Shown in pieces: positions 1-5,814 of a DNA stretch of 10,107 nucleotides. The stretch is from Flavobacteriales bacterium (GTDB lineage Bacteria; Bacteroidota; Bacteroidia; Flavobacteriales; Crocinitomicaceae): positions 1-10,107 of the forward strand of contig CANCEQ010000104.1 in assembly GCA_947375085.1 (NCBI GenBank). Direction: 5' to 3'. Every line of letters begins with the position of its first letter. Position 1 is the stretch's first letter. The notes below the pieces were generated by a model. It made no database searches and had not been told where the DNA came from. It worked only from the letters and a program-made list of their open reading frames with translations. Both the position numbers and the translations under genes were made by a program.

Positions 1-111
1 GGAACGGTTATTGACATGCATTCTGTTTATAAAACTATTCTTTGTTGGTTTGTTGGTGAAGAGTATGTTTTAACTTTGAAAATTATTATTAATTCAATTC
101 ACACAAAATGA
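1..111 (+). CDS. C-terminal end of an upstream gene (partial, possibly DUF1501-like)
   Basis: Frame 1 is open from the window edge to a TGA at 109-111, giving 36 residues that begin GTVIDMHSVYKTILCWF. The stop overlaps the next start as ATGA (ATG at 108-110), a common sign of translational coupling in an operon. The pattern D-x-x-S-V-Y-K-T-I-L-x-x-W-F resembles the C-terminal end of DUF1501-type proteins, which often end in 'DFRSVYxTIL..W'. That resemblance is from memory and the fragment is too short to be sure. The other two forward frames close within the first 15 bases. It could also be a chance open frame in a leader. Confidence 0.4.
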   Translation, partial: GTVIDMHSVYKTILCWFVGEEYVLTLKIIINSIHTK

Positions 112-1241
112 CAAAACTTTCTCTTATAAGTTTAATTGCTTTATTTTTATTTCAGGCTTGTGCGCAAGAAACGAAAACTGAAAAAAAGAAAATTATCATT
201 CCTAAAAGTGAGGTTAAATTTGCTTTAAATGACTACTTAAAAGATAATGCTCAATTGGACAAACAAGTTGATGCAATATTTGAAGCATTAGATGATACTG
301 CTATTGTTGCTCAGTTAATTATGCCTGCAGTTGGGAGATACGGTCAAACAGAAGAGTTAATAAAACAACACATTAAAGAAAGAGTAATTGGAGGTGTGTT
401 GATGTTGAACGGAACGAAAGATGGTTTCACGAAGTTGATTCGTCAGTTCGAAAAAATGAACGATAGTATCGGAAACATTCCTTTTTTATATTCTGCTGAT
501 GCTGAGCCTACATTAATGAACATGAAAATCAAAGGGGCCACAATCGTTAAAAAAGCAAATGAAATTAAAACAATCGAAGAGGTAACTGCTTGTGCTAAAA
601 CAATTTCGACTGATTTAAATGCAATCGGAATTAATTACAATTTCTCTCCAGTTGTAGATATGTCATCAAATTCAACTGTTGGATATAGAGGTTTTGGAGC
701 AAATCCAGCGAACATCGTTCCTTGGTCTAATGCTTTTATTCAAGAGACTCAAAATCATAACATTATTGCTACAGCAAAACATTTCCCAGGACACGGTTTA
801 GTTTCTGGAGATACACATAAATCACTACAAATGATTGATGGTGAATTAAAAGAGATTCATAATTATCCAGGTCTGATTAAAGATGGTGTTTTATCGATTA
901 TGGTTGCTCATATTGCTGTTGCAAACAATCCAAAATTCGATACAAAAGGATTACCTTCTACTCTATCTGAAACAATCGTTAAACAATTATTGAGAGATAG
1001 TTTAGGTTTCAAAGGATTAATTGTGACTGATGCAATGAATATGGGAGGTGTTGTTAGTGTTCCTGAATCTGCTTTCAAAGCGGTGAATGCGGGTTGTGAT
1101 ATTTTATTAATGCCTGTTGATGCTAAGAAATCTCACGCTGAAATTTTAGCTAAGTATAAATCGAATCCTGAGTTTAAAGCGAAAGTAGATGCTTCAGCGA
1201 AACGTATTATTCGTATGAAAGTGTGTGCGGGATTACTATAA
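108..1241 (+). CDS. Secreted glycoside hydrolase family 3 lipoprotein (NagZ-like beta-N-acetylhexosaminidase)
   Basis: This 377-residue protein starts with a lipoprotein signal peptide: basic start, hydrophobic core, then a lipobox ending FQAC with the lipidated cysteine at residue 18. It is therefore probably anchored in the envelope. The remainder is a GH3 N-terminal (beta/alpha)8 barrel. K224-HFPGHG-230 is the NagZ signature, followed by GDTH (D235, H237), which in NagZ enzymes forms the Asp-His acid/base pair on a mobile loop. The strand LIVTDAMNMGG places the catalytic nucleophile at Asp308. Family knowledge suggests cleavage of GlcNAc-containing muropeptides in cell-wall recycling. The length fits a single-domain enzyme; no second GH3 domain or beta-lactamase fusion is present. 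The ATG overlaps the upstream TGA. A degenerate tandem repeat begins directly after the stop and a terminator follows at 1358-1398. The substrate is inferred, not shown. Confidence 0.88.
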   Translation: MTKLSLISLIALFLFQACAQETKTEKKKIIIPKSEVKFALNDYLKDNAQLDKQVDAIFEALDDTAIVAQLIMPAVGRYGQTEELIKQHIKERVIGGVLMLNGTKDGFTKLIRQFEKMNDSIGNIPFLYSADAEPTLMNMKIKGATIVKKANEIKTIEEVTACAKTISTDLNAIGINYNFSPVVDMSSNSTVGYRGFGANPANIVPWSNAFIQETQNHNIIATAKHFPGHGLVSGDTHKSLQMIDGELKEIHNYPGLIKDGVLSIMVAHIAVANNPKFDTKGLPSTLSETIVKQLLRDSLGFKGLIVTDAMNMGGVVSVPESAFKAVNAGCDILLMPVDAKKSHAEILAKYKSNPEFKAKVDASAKRIIRMKVCAGLL

Positions 1242-1242
1242 A

Positions 1243-1346
1243 TAGGTCAAAGGGCTTAGGTCAAAGGTAATAGGTAATAAGGCATAGGTATTAGGTCAAA
1301 GGGCTTAGGTTTTAGGTCAAAGGTAATAGGTATTAGGGCTTAGGTC
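1243..1346. repeat. Degenerate tandem repeat based on TAGGTCAAAGG
   Basis: Directly after the hydrolase stop codon come about nine copies of an AGGT-centred unit in roughly 105 bp. Variants include TAGGTCAAAGGGCTTAGGT (near 1244 and again near 1291), AGGTCAAAGGTAATAGGT (twice) and TAGGTATTAGG. Nothing here is open for translation as a convincing protein. It is purine-rich on the + strand and lies between the stop codon and the terminator, so it would be transcribed as a 3' UTR. Function unknown; replication slippage of a short unit is the simplest explanation. Confidence 0.75.
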
Positions 1347-1357
1347 TGAACAAATAG

Positions 1358-1398
1358 AATGCTTTGAATGGGGGTGATACTTCTTCAAAGCATTTTTT
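1358..1398 (+). terminator. Rho-independent terminator of the glycoside hydrolase transcript
   Basis: A perfect 11-bp stem, AATGCTTTGAA (1358-1368) with TTCAAAGCATT (1384-1394), encloses a 15-base loop and continues straight into T residues to 1398. The T-run lies on the + side only, giving the direction. It sits about 115 bp after the hydrolase stop, beyond the tandem repeat. Confidence 0.8.
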
Positions 1399-1403
1399 GT
1401 TTT

Positions 1404-1772
1404 TAGTAGATTCTTTTAAAATGTAGGATCTTACTTTTTCTTGATAAGAGAAAATACTATTTTCGAAGGATAAGCAAAAATCAAGGTCATTCCAAGGAGT
1501 TTTTCACTTCATTTAGTTTATACAAAGTGAACAAATATCTTTCGTGAAGTGAAATCGCAGGTAAATACTTTCCTTCACGCTCCTTTTTGCCGAAAAAGCA
1601 AAACGCGATTACGGAAAAATTTACAGCTAACTCGGTGGAAAGACCAGCTTACAGCATAGCTTTAGATTAAACCTCCACTTTTAAAGACCCAATGAATTAT
1701 TCAGTCTTTAAACTGACGCTTATATCATCAAAAAAATTATCTTTACGATAGAAAATATTAGAATTAAAATAC
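1404..1772. other. 369-bp intergenic spacer with inverted repeats, no gene seen
   Basis: No open frame of useful length on either strand. Two perfect inverted repeats stand out. TTTCACTTCA (1502-1511) pairs with TGAAGTGAAA (1545-1554). TTAAAGAC (1681-1688) pairs with GTCTTTAA (1704-1711), around a 15-base loop. The second lies 27 bp before the putative -7 element of the DinB-like gene and could be an operator or an RNA hairpin. The stretch 1560-1660 is less AT-rich than its surroundings but matches no RNA family I recognise. Confidence 0.5.
1738..1745 (+). promoter_or_regulatory. Putative -7 promoter element of the DinB-like gene
   Basis: TATCTTTA matches the Bacteroidota -7 consensus TAnnTTTG at all but the last base and lies 27 bp before the start codon. 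No clear TTG-type -33 element is at the expected spacing, so the call is tentative. Confidence 0.35.
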
Positions 1773-2273
1773 ATGAAAATTAATGACATTTTATTGGCTG
1801 AGTTAAAGCATGAAGCGGCTAGTACTCGTAAATTATTAGAGAGAGTGCCGTTTGAAAAGGGCGATTTTAAACCACATGAAAAATCGATGTCTCTTCAACG
1901 TTTAAGTGTGCATGTTGCAGAGATTTCAGGTTGGTGGAAAGAATGTTTAGTTCACGATGAATTGGATTTTTCGAAAGGTGATTTTACTCCAAAGGTTTAT
2001 AATTCAACTGATGATATTTTAGCTTTACATGACAAATTAGTTGCTCAAGCTGAACAAATTCTTACTGATACTCCTGAATCTGAATTCCAAAAACCTTGGA
2101 CAATGAGAAATGGTGAACAAATTTATTTCACTATGCCAAAAGCTTCTGTTGTTAGAACTTGGTGCATGAATCATTTATATCATCATAGAGGTCAACTTTC
2201 GGTTTATTTACGATTATTAGATGTTGCTTTACCAGACACTTATGGTCCTTCTGCTGATTCTGCAGGGATGTAA
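1773..2273 (+). CDS. DinB-family (DinB_2-like) metal-binding protein
   Basis: This 166-residue protein has the length and helical pattern of the DinB/YfiT four-helix-bundle superfamily. The three metal ligands are visible: His47 in the motif SVHVAE at the end of the second helix, and His134 and His138 in MNHLYHHRGQL near the C-terminus, the HxxxH hallmark of the family. Known members use a nickel or zinc centre and include thiol-dependent S-transferases and damage-inducible proteins of unknown role, so the biochemical activity here cannot be stated. No signal peptide or membrane segment is seen; it is probably cytoplasmic. The ATG at 1773 follows an A-rich stretch as is usual in Flavobacteriia. 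The gene is flanked by a putative -7 element upstream and its own strong terminator at 2280-2314, so it is probably monocistronic. Confidence 0.85.
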   Translation: MKINDILLAELKHEAASTRKLLERVPFEKGDFKPHEKSMSLQRLSVHVAEISGWWKECLVHDELDFSKGDFTPKVYNSTDDILALHDKLVAQAEQILTDTPESEFQKPWTMRNGEQIYFTMPKASVVRTWCMNHLYHHRGQLSVYLRLLDVALPDTYGPSADSAGM

Positions 2274-2279
2274 TATTTT

Positions 2280-2314
2280 AAAGCGGTTTCATTAGTTGAA
2301 ATCGCTTTTTTTTT
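2280..2314 (+). terminator. Rho-independent terminator after the DinB-like gene
   Basis: AAAGCGGTTTCA (2280-2291) pairs with TGAAATCGCTTT (2297-2308) as a 12-bp stem with one G-T pair and a 5-base loop. The stem ends in an unbroken run of nine T residues (2306-2314). It begins 7 bp after the stop codon. Confidence 0.9.
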
Positions 2315-2347
2315 AGAAGTTAAATTTATTTTAATTAAAGGTAAGGA

Positions 2348-2905
2348 ATGGACACGAAGGATATTGATGAATTATTGAAAAGTCAAAATGAGTCTTTAAA
2401 AAAATTACATAAGATCGTTAAAGACTCTATGAAGTCAGAACAATTGATCATTACTAATTTACTTCATCCGCCTGACGAACCTTTAACGAAAGGACAAAAA
2501 ATTTCAGATTCGGTTGCTCGTTTTGGAGGAAGCTGGAAATTCATTATCATTTTTGGGATTGTTTTATCTCTTTGGATCATATTCAACTCCATAGCAATGG
2601 GTGTGTTTAAATTCGATCCCTACCCTTTTATTTTAATGAATTTGATTTTATCATGTATCGCTGCACTTCAAGCTCCAATCATCATGATGAGTCAAAATCG
2701 TCAAGAAGAGAAAGATCGACTTCGAAGTGAAAATGACTATTTAGTAAATTTAAAAGCGGAATTAGAAATCAGAAGTTTACATCAAAAAATGGATCTTTTA
2801 TTAGAAGATCAGATAAAAGCATTAACTGAATCTCAAGCGCAACAGTTTACTTTATTGAATCATTTACATGAAAAAATTGATGCATTGAGTGGAAAAAAAG
2901 ATTAG
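2348..2905 (+). CDS. DUF1003-family membrane protein
   Basis: This 185-residue protein has a short charged N-terminal helix. The block KGQKISDSVARFGGSWKF follows at about residues 48-65, then two membrane helices (about 64-84 and 93-113). After these comes the motif LQAPIIMMSQNRQEEKDR with a long charged, probably coiled-coil tail (residues 116-180). The order 'D.(V/I)A.F.GSW.F', two helices, then 'QAPIIMMSQNRQ..KDR' is diagnostic of DUF1003, a widespread inner-membrane family without an established function. The upstream AAAGGTAAGGA gives a purine-rich ribosome-binding region close to the ATG. A terminator separates it from the DinB-like gene, and it ends 79 bp before the recombinase. It is the last gene that looks chromosomal before the cassette platform. 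Confidence 0.85.
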   Translation: MDTKDIDELLKSQNESLKKLHKIVKDSMKSEQLIITNLLHPPDEPLTKGQKISDSVARFGGSWKFIIIFGIVLSLWIIFNSIAMGVFKFDPYPFILMNLILSCIAALQAPIIMMSQNRQEEKDRLRSENDYLVNLKAELEIRSLHQKMDLLLEDQIKALTESQAQQFTLLNHLHEKIDALSGKKD

Positions 2906-2917
2906 AAAATAATTGAA

Positions 2918-2942
2918 AATTGTCAATTGTTAATTGATAATT
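2918..2942. promoter_or_regulatory. Inverted repeat upstream of the recombinase (candidate operator)
   Basis: AATTGTCAATT (2918-2928) and AATTGATAATT (2932-2942) form an 11-bp stem with one G-T pair and a 3-base loop. It lies just upstream of the putative -7 element of the recombinase, about where a -33 element would sit, so a repressor site is possible. Six T residues eight bases further on also allow a weak terminator for the DUF1003 gene. I cannot choose between the two. Confidence 0.4.
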
Positions 2943-2958
2943 ATAAAAGGTTTTTTCT

Positions 2959-2966
2959 TATCTTAG
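2959..2966 (+). promoter_or_regulatory. Putative -7 element of the recombinase gene
   Basis: TATCTTAG is a 7-of-8 match to TAnnTTTG counting the free positions, 18 bp before the start codon. A TTG at 2934-2936 lies upstream at slightly more than the usual spacing. Confidence 0.35.
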
Positions 2967-2984
2967 AGTAAGAAATTACTATTT

Positions 2985-4118
2985 ATGATAAAAAACATAA
3001 CCATCGAATCGGTAAATCATAAGGGACAATTACGGGTTTGTTTAAAATTTGAGAAAGACGATGAGATTCTTCTTTTGTTGAAAAGCGCGTTTACAGATTT
3101 AAAATGGAGCTCTTCGCTTCAATGTTGGCATATACCCTATTCTCGTCAGGTTAAAGCTGATTTATTTCAAGTTTGTCGAGGGAATTATTGGGTAGAATGC
3201 TCTAATTTCAAACCATTTAAATTAGAGACACCAAAAAGTGTTTACGTTCAAGCAAAATACATTCTTCCTGAATTAACTCCAGACATTGAAGACAAAATCA
3301 AATCTTTCAAAAGTTATTTACTCGCCAAGCGATACAGTGACAATACCATCGAAGTTTATATGGAGACCTTGAAACGATTTTTAAGATTTCATTCGACGAA
3401 GAGTTTAATAGAGATAAAAAATGACGACATTATCGACTTTAACAACAATTACATTCTAAAAAACGGTTTATCAGAATCTTTTCAAAATCAAGTAATTAAT
3501 TCCGTTAAATTGTTTTTCAGAAAAATCCAGAATGTCAATATAAATGTCGATTTAATTGAGCGACCTCGAAGAGAAAAAAAGTTGCCAAACGTACTAAGTA
3601 AAGAAGAGGTAAAACGAACCATTAATTCGTTGGTTAACATAAAGCACAAAACCATGTTATCTCTCATCTACTCTTGTGGATTAAGATGTGGAGAAGTATT
3701 ACGATTAAAGCCAAATCACGTCGATTCGAAAAGAAATATTTTAATTGTCCAACAATCAAAAGGAAAGAAAGATCGAATAGTACCATTGAGTGACAAGACA
3801 ATTGAAATGCTGAGAGATTATTACAAAGCCTATCGCCCATTAGACTATTTATTCGAAGGTCAAGAGCCAGGAACACAATACGATCAGAGAAGCTTACAAC
3901 AAGTCTTAAAAAAAGCTGTTTTCAAAGCGGGAATAACCAAGCCAGTAACACTACATTGGTTAAGACATTCCTATGCAACACACCTTCTTGAAGCTGGGAC
4001 AGATCTAAGATACATTCAAGAAATTTTAGGACATAGCAGTAGTAGAACAACCGAAATATACACTCATGTTAGTACAAAAAGTATTCAACAAATAAAGAGT
4101 CCATTCGATGATTTATAA
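2985..4118 (+). CDS. Tyrosine recombinase, cassette (integron-like) integrase
   Basis: This 377-residue recombinase is inferred to insert and excise the cassettes downstream by recombining the attI-like site with attC-like sites. Residues 1-95 form an extra N-terminal domain (pattern 'W..S..CWHIPYSR', about 41-54) known from other Bacteroidota recombinases. Residues 100-185 are the SAM-like core-binding domain. Residues 200-377 are the catalytic domain with a complete set of active-site residues: Arg234 (GLRCGE), a beta-hairpin lysine at 259 or 261 (SKGKKD), His324 and Arg327 (HWLRH), His350 (LGH) and the nucleophile Tyr359 (IYTH). The stretch KAGITKPVTLHWLRHSYATHLL and the ending IKSPFDDL recall IntI1 (KAVEQAGITKP..., VRSPLDAL). 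However, only about 64 residues separate the lysine from His324, and no counterpart of the IntI-specific segment (YP..G..W.WFWVF in IntI1) is present. It therefore sits between XerC/D and IntI. It points the same way as the cassettes, unlike most integrons. The start is the ATG at 2985, with no better alternative. Confidence 0.9.
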   Translation: MIKNITIESVNHKGQLRVCLKFEKDDEILLLLKSAFTDLKWSSSLQCWHIPYSRQVKADLFQVCRGNYWVECSNFKPFKLETPKSVYVQAKYILPELTPDIEDKIKSFKSYLLAKRYSDNTIEVYMETLKRFLRFHSTKSLIEIKNDDIIDFNNNYILKNGLSESFQNQVINSVKLFFRKIQNVNINVDLIERPRREKKLPNVLSKEEVKRTINSLVNIKHKTMLSLIYSCGLRCGEVLRLKPNHVDSKRNILIVQQSKGKKDRIVPLSDKTIEMLRDYYKAYRPLDYLFEGQEPGTQYDQRSLQQVLKKAVFKAGITKPVTLHWLRHSYATHLLEAGTDLRYIQEILGHSSSRTTEIYTHVSTKSIQQIKSPFDDL

Positions 4119-4315
4119 ATAACAACTAAAAGTTCTTGTAGATAAGCAAAATAAAAATTAGTTTTGATTACGTAAAATAAATGAATCGCCTATAACCTAT
4201 GTGACTCATAACGGCGAAGCCGTAATTTACCCACTCAAAAAAAACAACATTTTAGCGCATAACACACATAAAACAACATATACTCGCTACTTTTGAAGTA
4301 GTATATAGTAGTTAC
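4119..4315. other. attI-like region between recombinase and first cassette
   Basis: This non-coding 190-bp stretch ends at the GTTA (4311-4314) where cassette 1 begins. The base to the left of GTTA (TAGTA|GTTA) differs from the AAAAC|GTTA found at all cassette-cassette junctions, as expected for attI rather than attC. It holds a palindrome, CTACTT-TTG-AAGTAG (4287-4301), ten bases before the crossover. Four TAAC half-site-like sequences, usually as ATAAC, lie at 4120-4123, 4193-4196, 4209-4212 and 4260-4263. These are candidate binding sites for the recombinase. No gene is seen. Confidence 0.65.
4211..4223. repeat. Mini-hairpin ACGGC-GAA-GCCGT
   Basis: Perfect 5-bp stem with a GAA triloop. 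Its core GCGAAGC (4214-4220) is a sequence known to form an exceptionally stable single-stranded DNA hairpin. It lies inside the attI-like region and overlaps one TAAC. A role as a fold landmark or as a weak terminator of the recombinase mRNA is possible, but no T-run follows. Confidence 0.5.
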
Positions 4316-4335
4316 CTGAAACTGCCTGAAATTCT

Positions 4336-4405
4336 CACTTCGTGCCTGGGGGACAACTAAAAATTTTTAAATTATCACTTCGACTTTAACTTTTAGAGGA
4401 CGACA
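4336..4405 (+). repeat. Conserved cassette leader, copy 1
   Basis: Two CACTTCG heptamers (4336-4342, 4376-4382) 40 bp apart, with GTGCCTGGGGGAC after the first, an A/T block between, and GGACGACAA near the gene start. The copy is complete and ends 12 bp before the ATG at 4418. Confidence 0.8.
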
Positions 4406-4417
4406 AAAATTAGAAAA

Positions 4418-4873
4418 ATGAAATTAAAATCAATTATCCTTTTATCATTAATATTATTTATAAGTGGTAATTATTGGGCGACACCAATTTATAAATCAAA
4501 AATTATTTTCGACACAATTATTTACACCAAAAATTGTGAAATTAATATACATTCTGAAAAAAGTGAAACAGAAGAATCTAAATTCATTTCAATAATATAT
4601 AAGCCTACAATTGAGACTTTAAATGAAGCAGATTTAAAAAAAATAAAAAGTGACAAAGTCTATTTCGAACTTAATTATGACGAAAAATGCCTCTTAAAAT
4701 CAATTGTTATTAAGAAAAAAGGACAACTTGAAAATTTTAATAAGGATTCCGAATCTTTTCGAATTGAATTATTTAATGAAATTAACAATACTAAAATTTC
4801 GAAATATTTTGAAAACAAAAATAACGGTAAATGTGAAAATTCAATTTTATCTTTAAATTTAAGAATTGAATAA
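4418..4873 (+). CDS. Exported protein of unknown function (cassette 1)
   Basis: This 151-residue protein starts with a Sec signal peptide (KLK, then hydrophobic residues 5-17, probable cleavage after about residue 20), so it is probably periplasmic or outer-membrane associated. The mature part is small, Lys- and Glu-rich, with alternating hydrophobic residues that suggest beta strands, and a stretch YFELNYDEKCLLKSIVIKKK around residues 81-100. Three cysteines remain after the signal peptide (about 39, 90 and 139). I do not recognise the family. The ATG at 4418 lies 12 bp after the conserved leader and is preceded by an A-rich tract. It is the only gene of the cassette. Confidence 0.75.
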   Translation: MKLKSIILLSLILFISGNYWATPIYKSKIIFDTIIYTKNCEINIHSEKSETEESKFISIIYKPTIETLNEADLKKIKSDKVYFELNYDEKCLLKSIVIKKKGQLENFNKDSESFRIELFNEINNTKISKYFENKNNGKCENSILSLNLRIE

Positions 4874-4926
4874 CGGTACGACCTAGACTAAAGAATTGTA
4901 GGTTACACCCGAAAGGCAGCATCAGG

Positions 4927-5001
4927 TAACAGCTCCTAGCTGACAACGGGCTGAAAAGTACTGTGTTTGTTAGCCCGCTGACAGCTAGCAGCAAAACGTT
5001 A
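4927..5001. repeat. attC1 recombination site (type A)
   Basis: The 75-bp site runs from TAAC to GTTA. Imperfect stem: GCT with AGC, CTAGCTG with CAGCTAG (7 bp, perfect), a small internal loop, then CGGGCT with AGCCCG, and a terminal loop containing AGTACTGTG. The end AGCAAAACGTTA is shared by all type A sites. Bases to the right of GTTA belong to cassette 2, so in the array only the TAAC/GTTA core of the end arms pairs here. Confidence 0.88.
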
Positions 5002-5025
5002 TGCTCAACTTCTCGAAAAAGTTCT

Positions 5026-5099
5026 CGCTTCGGGTCTGGGGGAAATCGTAAAGTTTTTAAATCTCGCTTCGATTTAAGTTCACAACGGACGACGACAAC
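5026..5099 (+). repeat. Conserved cassette leader, copy 2
   Basis: Heptamers CGCTTCG at 5026-5032 and 5065-5071, 39 bp apart, with GGGTCTGGGGGAAATCG after the first and GGACGACGACAAC at the end. Both heptamers carry G where copies 1 and 6 have A, so the two halves changed together. Confidence 0.8.
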
Positions 5100-5222
5100 C
5101 AAAAACCGACGTGAGATTAAAAAAATAAACTTCGAAAATTGAGCTTTAGGAAAAAAAATTAAAAGGTTAATACACCCTACTCGACCTTGAAAGCGCATAT
5201 ATTATTTAAAAATAAAAATTAA

Positions 5223-5555
5223 ATGAATTTGACAAAAAAAAATAATTTAACAATTTTAATTCTATTGTTATCCTTTAATGTTATAAGTCAAAATACAGAA
5301 AATAATAAAATCGACACATTAAATAAATCAAATATTCAAGACACAATTCCTATAAAAATTTATGTAGGGTTTGTTGTTACAAAAAAAGGCAAAATTGAGG
5401 ATGTTAAAGTCGTTAAAACAGAGGGAGGACCTTGCTCAAACGAAGATTTAGAGAATTATAAAAAAGAAGCACTTCGAGTTATTACATCAATGCCTGATTA
5501 TAAAGAATCAAACGAAGAAAAAAGATTTTTAGTACCAATAAAATTTGGTGAATAA
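5223..5555 (+). CDS. Exported TonB C-terminal-like domain protein (cassette 2)
   Basis: This 110-residue protein has a signal peptide (KKNN, then hydrophobic residues 9-21, probable cleavage after about residue 22). After a short linker comes a single small domain, residues 45-108. The order IYVGFVVTKKGKIEDVKVVKTEG, a helix KKEALRVITSMPDYK and the final strand RFLVPIKF matches the TonB C-terminal fold (beta-alpha-beta, 'V.F.V...G.I..V.VV......L..EAL.VI..MP.W'). There is no proline-rich spanner or retained membrane anchor, so it is unlikely to energise a TonB-dependent receptor by itself. Such stand-alone domains are common in Bacteroidota, with roles unknown to me. Encoded alone in its cassette; ATG 5223 follows an A-rich tract. 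Confidence 0.78.
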   Translation: MNLTKKNNLTILILLLSFNVISQNTENNKIDTLNKSNIQDTIPIKIYVGFVVTKKGKIEDVKVVKTEGGPCSNEDLENYKKEALRVITSMPDYKESNEEKRFLVPIKFGE

Positions 5556-5654
5556 TTAGGCAATTGATAAATTAACTGTTTGACAATGAGTTGAACTCGA
5601 GAAATAGGGAAACCCAATGAATAACTGTGTAGGTCGTATGCTCAAAGCAGAGCA

Positions 5655-5726
5655 TAACAGCTCCTTCGCGACAACCCTTTAACGTACGCATCCAAGAGCG
5701 GGCTGACGCAAAGCAGCAAAACGTTA
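5655..5726. repeat. attC2 recombination site (type A, altered inner arm)
   Basis: A 72-bp site. GCT/AGC and CTTCGCG with CGCAAAG (one mismatch) form the outer stem, as in attC4. The inner part differs: where attC1, 4 and 5 have CGGGCT...AGCCCG, this site has CCC...GGG on opposite sides, and the loop reads TTTAACGTACGCATCC instead of the usual AGTACTG core. It still ends AGCAAAACGTTA. Confidence 0.85.
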
Positions 5727-5747
5727 GTACCAACTGCTCGAAGTTGT

Positions 5748-5810
5748 CGCTCCGAATAAAGTGAATCTTAAAACTGACATTTTTTGCTTCGAAACTAAGA
5801 AACTTGACAT
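5748..5810 (+). repeat. Degraded cassette leader, copy 3
   Basis: The heptamers survive as CGCTCCG (5748-5754) and TGCTTCG (5785-5791), 37 bp apart, but the CCTGGGGGA block is lost and the ending is TTGACATTGAC instead of GGACGACAAC. Its presence argues that the open frame upstream of the ATG at 5815 is leader and not coding. Confidence 0.6.
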
Positions 5811-5814
5811 TGAC

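Larger units (their letters stand above)
4312..4998 (+). mobile_element. Gene cassette 1
   Basis: A 687-bp unit from attI to attC1. Its first nine bases counted from the shared G, GTTACCTGA (4311-4319), are the exact reverse complement of its own 3' nonamer TCAGGTAAC (4922-4930). After the AA/CA mismatch, CTGCCT (4322-4327) pairs with AGGCAG (4914-4919). Contents: leader, exported protein gene, attC1. It is the attI-proximal and therefore, by integron logic, the most recently inserted cassette. Confidence 0.85.
4999..5723 (+). mobile_element. Gene cassette 2
   Basis: A 725-bp unit. The start GTTATGCTC (4998-5006) is the exact reverse complement of its 3' nonamer GAGCATAAC (5650-5658). After the AA/CA mismatch, CTT (5009-5011) pairs with AAG (5645-5647). 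Contents: leader, TonB-C-like gene, attC2. The 122 bp between the leader and the gene start (5100-5222) is non-coding and A-rich, the longest such gap among the single-gene cassettes. Confidence 0.85.

Noticed and set aside
3664..3876. Minus-strand frame inside the recombinase gene
   Set aside because: Lies wholly within the catalytic domain coding sequence of a well-supported gene; a reading-frame shadow. The same applies to 6236-6487 and 8047-8298 in their genes.
4791..5198. Minus-strand open frame of 135 codons across attC1 and leader 2
   Set aside because: It runs over the attC hairpin and leader and into the end of the gene on the other strand. It shares peptide fragments with the other minus-strand frames over attC sites only because the DNA repeats are similar.
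5761..5814. GTG start at 5761 extending the metallopeptidase by 18 residues
   Set aside because: This stretch corresponds to the second half of the cassette leader (TGCTTCG heptamer at 5785-5791), and the ATG at 5815 is at the normal distance from it.
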